DNA of 64,000 nucleotides from Caldilineaceae bacterium. Lineage in GTDB: Bacteria; Chloroflexota; Anaerolineae; Caldilineales; Caldilineaceae. The stretch lies in the NCBI GenBank assembly GCA_026708085.1, contig JAPOVP010000162.1, forward strand, positions 53,676 through 117,675, read 5' to 3'. Shown one piece after another: positions 45,815 to 54,263 of this stretch. The stretch's first letter is position 1. The number at the start of each line of letters is the position of its first letter. Both the position numbers and the translations under genes were made by a program. The notes beneath the pieces were generated by a model that made no database searches, was not told the origin of the DNA, and was given only the letters and a program-made list of their open reading frames with translations.

Positions 45815-46267
45815 AGTTTTTCGTCATTCGTCACTGTTGTGCGCGCGGCCTCCCAGATTCTCAACCTGAAGCTACCAAGCCATGTTTGGTTTGCTTACCG
45901 TGTGCGGTCTTTCCGGGTCCAGATTGATGGAATGTACTGTCATGACTTCTATAGCGGGCCCCAGACGGTCATAGCGGTGTATTCCGGGCCCAAGTGGACG
46001 ATGCATCGCCTGCCCTGCCTGCGCTGGCGCATACCCGGAACCTGCCAAGACGCGGGTTGGGGGAACGCGGCCGCCGCGGGCCGCCAAAGTCGTATTGCCC
46101 TCACTCTCGCTGCGGCGCGAGGTTTTTGGAGGGGGGCGTTGCGGGGGGGAACCCCCCGCACAAGGGAGGGCCAAAGGCCCGACCGCCCAAGTGCAAGGAG
46201 AGAGGAAAGGGAAAGCCCTTCTTTCTCTGAATCATGGTCGTTATCTGATAAGGCGTTAGCAGTCACT
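45815..46267. other. intergenic gap filled by repeat R3 copy 2
   Basis: Nearly the whole gap between maoC and the downstream SDR gene is the dispersed repeat described at 45880-46190. A long frame on the + strand across this area is antisense to real genes and repeat-derived. Confidence 0.65.
45880..46190. repeat. dispersed repeat R3, copy 2 (~310 bp)
   Basis: It aligns with 26372-26675, sharing GGTCATAGCGGTG, a GCATTGCCCTCAC-like block, the GGGGGGCGTTGCGGGG hairpin and AGGCCCGACCGCCC end. It is in the same orientation relative to the window. Confidence 0.8.
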
Positions 46268-46744
46268 TCAGTCTTCGAAGTAGAGACGGGAGACCATTTC
46301 GGCGACGCAGGTGGGTTTCTCCACGCCTTCGATTTCGACGGTTACGTTGTGAATGAGCTGCAGGCCGTTTCCTCTCACTTCTTCAACAGACTGGAGCTGG
46401 GTTCGGGCGCGAATATTGGAGCCAGCGAGGAGCGGGTGGGGAAAGCGCACTCGATTGAGGCCGTAGTTGACGGTGAGGGCCACGCCGGGATATCTTGGCT
46501 TGTCGGGTTCGACCATTCCGGTGAGGTGGGGAATGAGCGAGAGCGTGAAGAAGCCATGGGCGACGGTGGCGCCGAAAGGGGAGTCGCGGGCAGCTCGTTC
46601 CTCGTCGATGTGTATCCACTGATGGTCCATTGTGGCGTCGGCAAAGCTGTCGATCATGTTCTGGGTAACTGTGAACCAGTTGCCGGCGGTTGATTGGGCG
46701 CCGATTTTGGATTGCAGATCCTGGTATGCCGCTTGTCGAGACAT
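46268..46744 (-). CDS. MaoC-like (R)-specific enoyl-CoA hydratase domain protein
   Basis: The protein has the hotdog-fold MaoC motif, with Asp and His in FADATMDHQWIHIDEERA, and FGATVAHGFFTLSLIPHL. It hydrates enoyl-CoA thioesters. ATG at 46744 is preferred, with GGAG 6-7 nt upstream; in-frame ATGs at 46756 and 46762 are possible. It is 13-31 bp downstream of the SDR at 46776 and is its likely pathway partner. Confidence 0.9.
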   Translation of the reverse strand: MSRQAAYQDLQSKIGAQSTAGNWFTVTQNMIDSFADATMDHQWIHIDEERAARDSPFGATVAHGFFTLSLIPHLTGMVEPDKPRYPGVALTVNYGLNRVRFPHPLLAGSNIRARTQLQSVEEVRGNGLQLIHNVTVEIEGVEKPTCVAEMVSRLYFED

Positions 46745-46775
46745 CGTCTTCTCCATAGTCATGTCTTGGGGCTCG

Positions 46776-47531
46776 TCAGGCGGTCATGCCACCGTCGAGG
46801 TTTATTGCTTGCCCGGTGATAAAGCGAGAATGGTCTGAGCAGAGCCAGACGATTGCATCAGCGATGTCTCGCGGCACACCAAAGCGGCGCATTGGTATGC
46901 GTTCGAGCATCTTTTCCGCTCTGCCGGGGTTGCCGGCGATGAGCGGATTGAACAGAGGTGTTTCGGTGAAGACCGGGCAGACGGCGTTAACGCGAATGTT
47001 GTGGCGTGCGACTTCCTGTGCAGCGACGCGGGTCAATCCGATAACGGCGTGCTTTGAGGCAGTGTATGCGGCCTGGTTGGGGAGTCCGAGTTTGCCAGCC
47101 AGCGAAGCAACGTTTACAATCGACCCTCCCCGCTCGATCATGGGACCTATCTCTTCCTGCATACAGTAGAAGACACCGGTGAGATTTACCGCCAGCACCC
47201 TATCCCAGCCTTCATGCGGGTAGGAGTGCAGCGGTTCCCAAGGTCCGCCGATCCCTGCATTGTTAACTGCGAAGTCCAGGCGGTCAAAGCGGCTCACGGC
47301 CTGCTGAACGAGTCGGGCCACATCCTGGGGATCGGATACATCACATCGTACGAACAGTCCGTCTGCGCCGCACGCCTGCACCTGGTTCACCGTGTCCTCT
47401 CCGCCATCCGAGTCCACGTCGGCGACAACCACTGATGCGCCGAGTTCTGCGAAGCGCAGTGCTGTTTCGCGACCTATTCCCGACGCGGCACCGGTTACAA
47501 GCGCTACATTTTCATTGAAGTTCATTGTCAT
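46776..47531 (-). CDS. short-chain dehydrogenase/reductase, FabG-like
   Basis: The 251-residue SDR has TGAASGIGRETAL, NNAGIGGPW, and the active site Ser at NVASLAG with YTASKHAV; it ends FITGQAINLDGGMTA. This is a classical 250-residue NAD(P)H oxidoreductase. It starts 9 bp after the stop of the solute-binding lipoprotein gene and lies just before maoC, so the three are probably one transcript. Confidence 0.91.
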   Translation of the reverse strand: MTMNFNENVALVTGAASGIGRETALRFAELGASVVVADVDSDGGEDTVNQVQACGADGLFVRCDVSDPQDVARLVQQAVSRFDRLDFAVNNAGIGGPWEPLHSYPHEGWDRVLAVNLTGVFYCMQEEIGPMIERGGSIVNVASLAGKLGLPNQAAYTASKHAVIGLTRVAAQEVARHNIRVNAVCPVFTETPLFNPLIAGNPGRAEKMLERIPMRRFGVPRDIADAIVWLCSDHSRFITGQAINLDGGMTA

Positions 47532-47540
47532 CGCTTTCAG

Positions 47541-48902
47541 TCAGGGGCTGGAAGATTGTGTAGTGCCCGGGACCGATTCGTCTGCCGTTTCCAGTAGAGT
47601 TTCGCCCAATTCCTGTAGTTCGGCAAAAAAGTCAGGTGCTTCTACGGTTGCGGCGAACAGATGGACCATCCCGCGGTTGAAGCTGTTCAGAAAGATGCCG
47701 AATCCGGGTGGGAGCTGCCATACGCTAGCGGTTGCGACGGCGTCAGCAAATGGGACGAGATCGGGAAAGTCCCTCTTCCAGTCATCTCTCAGCTGGTTCA
47801 GAGCAGGCATCCAACCGCCGTCGTTGGGCAGCGAGCCGACGACATCGGGACCGCTGAGGAAGGCAGCCAGCTCAAAGGCGTCTTTCTTGCGCGTGGAAGA
47901 GGCAGAAACAGCATAGCAGCTGGTGAAGGCCACCGAAGTGTTCAGCCCGGCAGGGCCTACGGGGATAGGCGCTACGGCATATTGGTAAGCCGGGAACTGG
48001 GACTCAAAGTAGGGAGCGATCCAGTTCCCCTCAATAGTCAGCCCGCCCTTGCCCTTTGCCAGAACTTCTCCTGCCCATTCGTTGTTCGACTCACCGGCAT
48101 GACCTGCGAAGTTGTCGCGAAAGATCTGAATGTACCAGTCCATGGCTTCCGCTGCGGCCGGAGAGTTGATGGCCATGCCGCCGTTCTCGTCGATAATTGT
48201 ACCACCGGCGCCATAGAGGAAGGGAAGCCAGCGTGAAAGATCGGGCGCCTCGATAAATCCGAATCGGTTGCGCTCCTCATCGGTCAAGCCGACAGCTATT
48301 GCTCTCAGCGACTCCCAACTGGTTGGAGGAGGGAGGCCCAAGGCGGCCAGTCCGGCGCTGTCGTAGACCAGTGCCAGAGCACGCACTTCCCTCGGCAGAC
48401 AGTACGACAGTGACACGCTTTCGTCGTTTGGCCAGCTGAAGGCTGCGGCCAGCTGAGGGGGATATCCTGCCGGGTCGAGGAGGCCCTGATCGGCGGGGGC
48501 GAGCAGTCCCTGGCGTGCCAGATCGGGGAAGAGAAAGGCTGTGACGACAACCAGGTCTGGGGGATCCTCGCCGGAAAGCAGGTCGACGAGCTCGTGGCTG
48601 TGGTTAGAAGAGGTCGAGAGTGCGACCGTGAGCTGCTTGCCCTCTGCCCATGAGTCAGTTTGGCTTCGGAGGGCCTCGGTAATCCGGCCCTCCTCGGGCA
48701 AAAAGAGCTGCAGGGGGCGTGCCGGGTCACCGGTCTCACTTTGCAGCTGCAGGAATGGGAGTTCGGGCAGGCGGGGGCGGAACGGAAGCGCGTTACAACC
48801 GCTCAACAGCGCTGCCAGGAGCAGGAAAGCGAAGTAAAGTGGGAGACGCCGGGAAACGGAATGCCAAAGCACTGCGCCTTTCCTGAAGCTGTCCCTACCC
48901 AT
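47541..48902 (-). CDS. orphan extracellular solute-binding lipoprotein (sugar type)
   Basis: The protein has a lipoprotein signal (LYFAFLLLAALLSGC) and the family-1 extracellular solute-binding fold, with FIEAPDLSRWLPFLYGAGG and GGLTIEGNWIAPYF typical of sugar-binding proteins. No permease or ATPase is adjacent. ATG at 48902, 7 bp after the gcvH stop, gives a normal signal peptide; ATG at 48944 would overlap gcvH. The ligand is unknown. It may serve a transporter encoded elsewhere. Confidence 0.88.
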   Translation of the reverse strand: MGRDSFRKGAVLWHSVSRRLPLYFAFLLLAALLSGCNALPFRPRLPELPFLQLQSETGDPARPLQLFLPEEGRITEALRSQTDSWAEGKQLTVALSTSSNHSHELVDLLSGEDPPDLVVVTAFLFPDLARQGLLAPADQGLLDPAGYPPQLAAAFSWPNDESVSLSYCLPREVRALALVYDSAGLAALGLPPPTSWESLRAIAVGLTDEERNRFGFIEAPDLSRWLPFLYGAGGTIIDENGGMAINSPAAAEAMDWYIQIFRDNFAGHAGESNNEWAGEVLAKGKGGLTIEGNWIAPYFESQFPAYQYAVAPIPVGPAGLNTSVAFTSCYAVSASSTRKKDAFELAAFLSGPDVVGSLPNDGGWMPALNQLRDDWKRDFPDLVPFADAVATASVWQLPPGFGIFLNSFNRGMVHLFAATVEAPDFFAELQELGETLLETADESVPGTTQSSSP

Positions 48903-48909
48903 CCTTGAT

Positions 48910-49302
48910 TCATTGCTGACTATCAACGAACGCTGAATAGGCATCGGCGTCCATCAGCTTCTCAAGTTCGGCCCCGTCTTCGACTTCGATCTTGAGAAAC
49001 CAGGCCCTGTATGGGTCACTGTTGACCAGTTCGGGCGTATCATTCAGATCTTCGTTGACGGCAGAGACGGAGCCGGAAACGGGGGCGTAAATGTCCTCTG
49101 CGGCCTTGACCGATTCGACTACGGCGACGGCATCGCCTGCGGATACAGCCAGACCGACTTCGGGCAGCTCAACAAAAACGATGTCGCTCATCATGTCCTG
49201 GGCGGCATCACTGATTCCGACAACGACCTGGGAGTTTTCCTGACGGGCCCATTCGTGGGTACCGGCATATTTCAGGTCGGGTTCGTAGCGGTAAGTTGAC
49301 AT
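48910..49302 (-). CDS. gcvH: glycine cleavage system H protein
   Basis: The 130-residue protein is a lipoyl carrier with Lys66 in VESVKAAEDIYAPVSG as the attachment site, and an N-terminal YAGTHEWA motif. It shuttles the aminomethyl group in glycine cleavage. GAAGGGAAG precedes ATG at 49302. No gcvT or gcvP is nearby, so the other components must be elsewhere or the protein serves lipoate metabolism. It lies 133 bp after ileS and 7 bp before the binding lipoprotein. Confidence 0.95.
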   Translation of the reverse strand: MSTYRYEPDLKYAGTHEWARQENSQVVVGISDAAQDMMSDIVFVELPEVGLAVSAGDAVAVVESVKAAEDIYAPVSGSVSAVNEDLNDTPELVNSDPYRAWFLKIEVEDGAELEKLMDADAYSAFVDSQQ

Positions 49303-49435
49303 CTCATTCTTCCCTTCATACAAGTGGCACCCGTATCCGGTTGGGCGGCCAGCGCAGCCTACCGACATCCGGTCGCAAGCATTTCCCGGCTAGGGCTTTC
49401 TGTCTGCGAGAATCGCGTCTCCGCGAGCCGTTCGA

Positions 49436-52400
49436 CTATGCTTTTTTCAGGCCAAAGGTGACTTCGTCCTCGCCCAAGGCAAAGGTAACGGTCTCACGTT
49501 TGGAAGCTTTATCGAAATCGGAGGTCAAGTCAACCTCCAAGGTCAAAGTCTCTGACAAAATGTAGTCTTGATGTGCAGAAAACAGGCTGCTCAAGAGCGG
49601 CGTATCTGACAGAGTCAGAACGATGCGGTCACTGATGTCCAGATCGGAGTCTTTTCTGAGCTGCTGAATGCGGCGCACCAGCTCGCGAGCGTGGCCTTCC
49701 AATTCAAGCTCGGGGGTAAGGGTAGTAGTCACGGCCACGAGATAACCGCCGTCCTCGGCTACGGCAAGGCCGGCGCGCGGCGTGCGGCGCACCTCTACAT
49801 CCCCGGGTTCAACGACATAGTCCTTGTCTTCGCCTGCCACGGTGACCGATTCACCGGCGTCGAAGCGGGCGGCCAGCTCACTTTGGTCCATCTGGGCGAA
49901 GCTGTTCCTGATGACAGGGTAGCCGCGGCCGTACTTCTGGCCAAGTTGCCTGGGCAGCGGAAAAACCGAGACATCGACGAGGTCGCCAACTTCACCGGCG
50001 AAACGGAGCTCTTTGACGTTCAACTCGGTGAGGAGCAGATCTTTCAGACGTTCCAGTCCGTCGTTTTCTTCATCTGAGCGGGTGCGCACTACGACACTTT
50101 GAACGGGCTGGCGCACTTTCAGGGCGACGGACTCTCTTGCGGCGCGACCCAGGGTTGTCACTTTTTGGGCAAGGGCCATGTCGGCATGAAGGCGGTCGTC
50201 GATTGCAGACTCGTCAAACTGCGGCCACGCCGCCAGATGGACGGAGTCCGGCGACTCGGGTTCGATGCGGGCGACCAGATTCTGGTAGATTTCTTCGGAG
50301 ATGAAGGGGATGGCCGGGGCCAACAGCTTGGACACGGTGACGAGCGTGTTACGGAGCGTAGACAGCGCTGCTGCGTCGCCGTCCCAGAAACGGCGGCGGT
50401 TGAGACGCACATACCAGTTGCTAAGTTCGTCGACGAAGTCGGCGACAGGCCTGGTAGCGGCGGTGACGTCGTAGGCCTCGTAGGCTGCGGTCACGTCGCG
50501 AACGAGGCGGTTTAGCTCGGACCGGAGCCATCGGTCCTGGAGGGCGGCATCTTCGGAGAGTTTCGTTCGGTTGGGACTGCCATCGTTGACGTCATTGACA
50601 TCCTGAAGATTGGCATATACCACGAAAAAGCTGTAGGTGTTCCACAGCGTATTGAGAAAACGGCGCTTTACCTCCGCCACCAGATTGCCGCTGAAGCGAC
50701 GGGCGTTGCCGGGGGGTCCGGCGGTATACATGTACCAGCGGGTGGCGTCGGCGCCGTGTTCGGCGAAGACCTGCCAGGGGTTGACAACGTTTCCCCTGGA
50801 CTTGCTCATCTTGGAACCGTCTTCGGCGAGGATGTGTCCGAGGCAGATGACGTTCTTGAAGGCAGGCCGGTCGAAGAGCAGGGTGCTGACAGCGTGCAGT
50901 GTGTAGAACCAGCCGCGTGTTTGATCGATGGCTTCGCAGATGTAGTCGGCCTGTTTGTAGGTTTCCCACTCGTCCTGGTTGGAGAATGGGTAGTGCCATT
51001 GGGCGACGGGCATGGATCCGCTGTCGAACCAGACGTCGCAGAGTTCGCTGACGCGGCGCATGGTGCCGCCGTCGGGGGCCGGCCAGGTTATGTCGTCCAC
51101 GTAAGGCCTGTGAAGATCGAGGTCACTCAGGTCGCGGCCGCTTTTTTGGGCGAGTTCGGCGACGCTGCCGATGCACTCCTTGTAGTCGCTGCCGGGTGCG
51201 TCGCTCTTCCAGATCGGGATGGGCGTGGCCCAGTAGCGGTCGCGGCCGAGGGCCCAGTCGACATTGTTTTCGAGCCAGCGGCCAAAACGCCCGCTGCGGA
51301 TGTGGTCGGGAACCCAGTTGATGGTGTTGTTCAAGGCGACCAGACGGTCCTTGAATTCACTTGTGCGCAGATACCAGGTCTCCTTGGCCCAGTAGATGAG
51401 AGGGGTCTCACAGCGCCAGCAGAAGGGATAGGTATGTTCGTAGGTGCCGGCCTTGTAGAGGAGCCCCCTTTCCTCCAGATCGGAGGTGATGCCTGGGTCG
51501 GCCTCTTTGACGAAGAGACCGGCCCAGGGGGTGACTTCCGGTTTGAAGCTACCGGTGGCGTCAACGGTCTGTAAGACCGGCAGATTGTGGGTCTGTCCGA
51601 TTGTGAGGTCGTCCGCGCCGAATGCCGGCGCGATATGGACGATGCCGGTGCCGTCGGATGTGCTGACAAAGCCGGCGGCGATGACGTAGGCGTAGCGCTC
51701 CTCTACAGGAGGCCCAAAGTTGAAGAGGGGTTCATACTCCTTGCCCACGAGGGCAGTGCCTTTCATCTCAGAGAGCAGTTCAAAGCCAGGCTCCAGGACG
51801 TCTCCTGCCAGCTCTTTGGCCACATAGAGCGAGGCGCCGGAAGCGTCCCTTACTTTGAGATAGTCGATGTCCTCACCGACGGCGAGAGCCGCGTTGCCTG
51901 GCAGCGTCCAAGGCGTTGTAGTCCAGGCCAGGAGATAGGCATTGTCCTCGCCTTTGACGGCGAACTTGACGTAGATGCTGGGGTCGATGGTCCCTTCCTG
52001 GTAGCCCAGCGACAGTTCATGGCTGCTGAGGGGCGTGCCGCAGCGGGGGCAGTAGGGGACGACCTTGTACCCTTCGAAGAGAAGGCCCTTGTCCCAGAGC
52101 TGTTTCAGAATCCACCAGAGGGACTGGACGTACTGGTTGGTCATGGTCACGTAGGCGTCTTCGAGACTAACCCAGAAGGCCATTCTTTCGGTGAGGGCTT
52201 CCCAGTCGCTGAGGTATTCCCAAACCGATTCTTTGCACATCTGGTTAAAATTGGCGACGCCGTACTCTTCGATCTGTTCTTTTCCCGTGAGGCCGAGCTG
52301 CTTTTCGACTTCGAGCTCCACGGGAAGTCCGTGGGTGTCCCAGCCGCCCTTGCGCAGCACGTGATAGCCCTGCATGGTCTTGTAGCGGGGAAACATGTCT

Positions 52401-52651
52401 TTGAAGGCGCGGGCCAAGACATGGTGGATGCCGGGCCGGCCATTGGCCGTAGGGGGCCCTTCGAAGAAGACGTACTCCGGGCCGCCTTCGCGTTCCTGCA
52501 TGGAGCGCTGGAAGACGTCCTTGTTCTTCCAAAGTTCGAGGATGGATTCCTCCATGTCGGGAAAGGAGACGCTGGCGGGGACTTCCTTGAATGCGGTCCG
52601 CTGCGTCCTCCCGTTCGTCGAGGCCGGCGCTCCTGCGATTGTCTGTGTCAT
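49436..52651 (-). CDS. ileS: isoleucyl-tRNA synthetase, eukaryote-like (IleRS2) with GIHH motif
   Basis: The 1071-residue class Ia synthetase charges tRNA-Ile and edits valine. The length and sequence fit the eukaryote-like IleRS2 clade. KMSKS is intact at 614-618 ([10 protein letters not shown]). The other signature, normally HxGH, reads G74-I-H-H77 in [16 protein letters not shown], so the first and third positions are swapped. ATG at 52651 has AGAGGA 8 nt upstream; the frame stays open further upstream into alaX but lacks family sequence. It follows alaX after 43 bp under an isoleucine-type T-box. Confidence 0.96.
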   Translation of the reverse strand: MTQTIAGAPASTNGRTQRTAFKEVPASVSFPDMEESILELWKNKDVFQRSMQEREGGPEYVFFEGPPTANGRPGIHHVLARAFKDMFPRYKTMQGYHVLRKGGWDTHGLPVELEVEKQLGLTGKEQIEEYGVANFNQMCKESVWEYLSDWEALTERMAFWVSLEDAYVTMTNQYVQSLWWILKQLWDKGLLFEGYKVVPYCPRCGTPLSSHELSLGYQEGTIDPSIYVKFAVKGEDNAYLLAWTTTPWTLPGNAALAVGEDIDYLKVRDASGASLYVAKELAGDVLEPGFELLSEMKGTALVGKEYEPLFNFGPPVEERYAYVIAAGFVSTSDGTGIVHIAPAFGADDLTIGQTHNLPVLQTVDATGSFKPEVTPWAGLFVKEADPGITSDLEERGLLYKAGTYEHTYPFCWRCETPLIYWAKETWYLRTSEFKDRLVALNNTINWVPDHIRSGRFGRWLENNVDWALGRDRYWATPIPIWKSDAPGSDYKECIGSVAELAQKSGRDLSDLDLHRPYVDDITWPAPDGGTMRRVSELCDVWFDSGSMPVAQWHYPFSNQDEWETYKQADYICEAIDQTRGWFYTLHAVSTLLFDRPAFKNVICLGHILAEDGSKMSKSRGNVVNPWQVFAEHGADATRWYMYTAGPPGNARRFSGNLVAEVKRRFLNTLWNTYSFFVVYANLQDVNDVNDGSPNRTKLSEDAALQDRWLRSELNRLVRDVTAAYEAYDVTAATRPVADFVDELSNWYVRLNRRRFWDGDAAALSTLRNTLVTVSKLLAPAIPFISEEIYQNLVARIEPESPDSVHLAAWPQFDESAIDDRLHADMALAQKVTTLGRAARESVALKVRQPVQSVVVRTRSDEENDGLERLKDLLLTELNVKELRFAGEVGDLVDVSVFPLPRQLGQKYGRGYPVIRNSFAQMDQSELAARFDAGESVTVAGEDKDYVVEPGDVEVRRTPRAGLAVAEDGGYLVAVTTTLTPELELEGHARELVRRIQQLRKDSDLDISDRIVLTLSDTPLLSSLFSAHQDYILSETLTLEVDLTSDFDKASKRETVTFALGEDEVTFGLKKA

Positions 52652-52694
52652 GTGATCATCCTCTGTCGTTCGTGGAAGTTTAGCTCTGTCAGGC

Positions 52695-53435
52695 CTAAGC
52701 TTCACCGATCTCCACGTAGATTCGCTTGTTGATGGCGCCCTTGCTGCGGTAGTCGACAACGCGCATAACGCCGACTTCGCTCGTGTTTCCGGCATGGGTG
52801 CCGCCGTCGGCCTGGAGGTCCAGACCTTTCAGCTCGACGGTCCTCACTTCTTTGATCTGCTTGGGCAGCAGATTTATCTTCGTTCGAATCAGGTCCGGTA
52901 TCTGGAAGGCTTTCTCTCGAGGCAGGGTCCTGGTGGACACTGGACGGGCGGCCTCTATCTCGGCGTTGCATTTGCTCTCGATGGCCGCTACGAGATCGCC
53001 GCTCATGGCCTCGAATTCGAAGTCCATACGCCCGCTGCCGGGCTTCATGTCGCCGCCGGTGACGGATGCGCCGTAGTCGCGCCAGACGACACCGCACAGG
53101 ATGTGCATGGCGGTGTGCGTGCGCATGAGCAGGTAGCGACGTTCCCAGTCGAGCTCACCGTGGACCTTCTGCCCGGGCCTGATCGGAATGGACTCTCCCT
53201 TTTTGCCGTCGAGGGTATGCCAGATGCGTCCCGCTTCTTTCTTCACTTTGCTGACGGCAAGCCTGCGGTAGTCGATCGTGAGCCAGCCGGTATCGTTGGG
53301 CTGGCCGCCGCCGCCGGGGTAGAAGGCGGTTCGGTCGAGGGCGACGCGCAGCTTTCCGTCTTTCTTGTCAACGGCGGCGATGGAAGCGTCGAATTCGCGA
53401 AGGTAGGCATCGTCGTAGTAGAGTTCAGCAGTCAT
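52695..53435 (-). CDS. alaX: alanyl-tRNA editing protein AlaX
   Basis: The 246-residue protein is the free-standing editing domain of AlaRS, hydrolysing Ser-tRNA-Ala (and possibly Gly-tRNA-Ala). Motifs are the [17 protein letters not shown] opening, the Zn-binding HTAMH near residue 105 and [15 protein letters not shown]. In the last motif the usual Cys of CGGTH is Asp. ATG at 53435 has GAGGAA 3-4 nt upstream; a TTG 5 codons earlier is less likely. It is the first gene after the T-box terminator, upstream of ileS. Confidence 0.93.
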   Translation of the reverse strand: MTAELYYDDAYLREFDASIAAVDKKDGKLRVALDRTAFYPGGGGQPNDTGWLTIDYRRLAVSKVKKEAGRIWHTLDGKKGESIPIRPGQKVHGELDWERRYLLMRTHTAMHILCGVVWRDYGASVTGGDMKPGSGRMDFEFEAMSGDLVAAIESKCNAEIEAARPVSTRTLPREKAFQIPDLIRTKINLLPKQIKEVRTVELKGLDLQADGGTHAGNTSEVGVMRVVDYRSKGAINKRIYVEIGEA

Positions 53436-53483
53436 CGGTTCCTCGTTCAAGTTGCTGGCCAGACAGAGACTACATCCTGGTGC

Positions 53484-53518
53484 GAAAAAAGAAAGCCCGT
53501 CCCAGATCAGGGACGGGC
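53484..53518 (-). terminator. T-box leader terminator
   Basis: GCCCGTCCC and GGGACGGGC form a perfect 9-bp stem with a 6-nt loop, followed on the minus strand by TTTCTTTTTTC. It is the regulated terminator of the T-box. Confidence 0.9.
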
Positions 53519-53798
53519 CAAAGAGTCCGCGGTACCACCCTGCTTCCCGGTGCTGCGACCGGGCCGCTTTGGTGCCAGAGAGCAGGTCAGCCTGTGCTCT
53601 GGCCGTGAGAGTAACGGTTCACGACACCGGCGACGTCTACTGGGCGGTTGGCCGACTTTTCGGGTCGCGGCTCGGGAGGGATTTTCTCAGTCGCAGCGGT
53701 CCGCCCGGCTCTCAGCTACCCGGGCTCGCTGGGGACATGGCGACGGTTACTCGTCTCCGTCAGTGCCGATGGTGATATATGTCAGACAAAACGCAGCA
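53484..53798 (-). ncRNA. T-box riboswitch, isoleucine type, upstream of alaX-ileS
   Basis: The leader on the minus strand contains the conserved T-box AGGGTGGTACCGCGG (53527-53541) just before the terminator at 53484-53518. Upstream is a Stem I with AGTA (S-turn) and a GAGAGCC loop. GAGAAAATC near 53680-53688 presents ATC, an Ile codon, as the likely specifier; AAT is an alternative reading. Uncharged tRNA-Ile should bind, stabilise the antiterminator and allow alaX and ileS transcription. Confidence 0.88.
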
Positions 53799-53827
53799 AT
53801 TGTAACCGCGGGTGGCGGGATTGTCAA
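53799..53827 (-). promoter_or_regulatory. promoter of T-box/alaX/ileS transcript
   Basis: TTGACA (53822-53827), a 17-nt spacer and TACAAT (53799-53804) on the minus strand form a strong promoter. The start near 53792 matches the beginning of the T-box leader. Confidence 0.8.
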
Positions 53828-53925
53828 TTCCAGCAGATGGGGTGAGTGTAGGCCTTATGACGTGGGGAAGGTCAAGTGGGCAGTGTGCTGCGGCGGTGGT
53901 TGACATGATTAGCCGGCCTTCGTGG

Positions 53926-53998
53926 AGGTACAGGGCAGGCACAAGGCCTGCCCCTACAGGTACGTTGAGGGATTGCGGGGACGGCGCGAGGGCAAACA
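53926..53998. repeat. dispersed repeat R2, copy 2
   Basis: GGGCAGGC-ACAAG-GCCTGCCC-CTACAGG has a perfect 8-bp stem and a 5-nt loop, followed by TTGAGGGATTGCGG. It matches 42401-42475. Confidence 0.75.
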
Positions 53999-54107
53999 GG
54001 GAGCCTGGCCATGTCGGTGTGTGCGGCCCGGAAGCTGGCGGCACGAGGTGGATGGGCGTCCGTCGGTACAGGCACGATGGCGGACACGCGGCGCCGAGGT
54101 GGCAAGG

Positions 54108-54172
54108 CGTTGGAGGGGGGCGTTGCGGGGAGGGGGGGGACTCCTTGCACAAGGTAGGGCCGAAGGCGGAAC
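54108..54172. repeat. repeat R3, partial copy 3
   Basis: The core GGGGGGCGTTGCGGGG, TTGCACAAGG.AGGGCCGAAGGC is present, but the left ~240 bp is diverged or absent. Confidence 0.6.
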
Positions 54173-54263
54173 TGCAGTGGTTAGTGGTTCGTGGTCAGTT
54201 GCTGGGTAGGTAAAGGTTTGTAGGAGGGTTGGACATAGGGGGCTGCGGCGGTAGGTAGGAGGA

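Larger units (their letters stand above)
53436..54263. other. gap between alaX and CNNM gene: T-box leader and repeats
   Basis: The right half, 53880-54263, has no gene; it holds an R2 repeat (53926-53998), an R3 core fragment (54108-54172) and a short R4-like fragment (54176-54200). The left half is the T-box leader. Confidence 0.7.

Noticed and set aside
45347..46693. 448-codon open frame on + strand
   Set aside because: It crosses the antisense of an SDR gene, repeat R3 and maoC; composition follows those.
51587..52732. 381-codon open frame on + strand
   Set aside because: It is antisense to ileS and has no family features.
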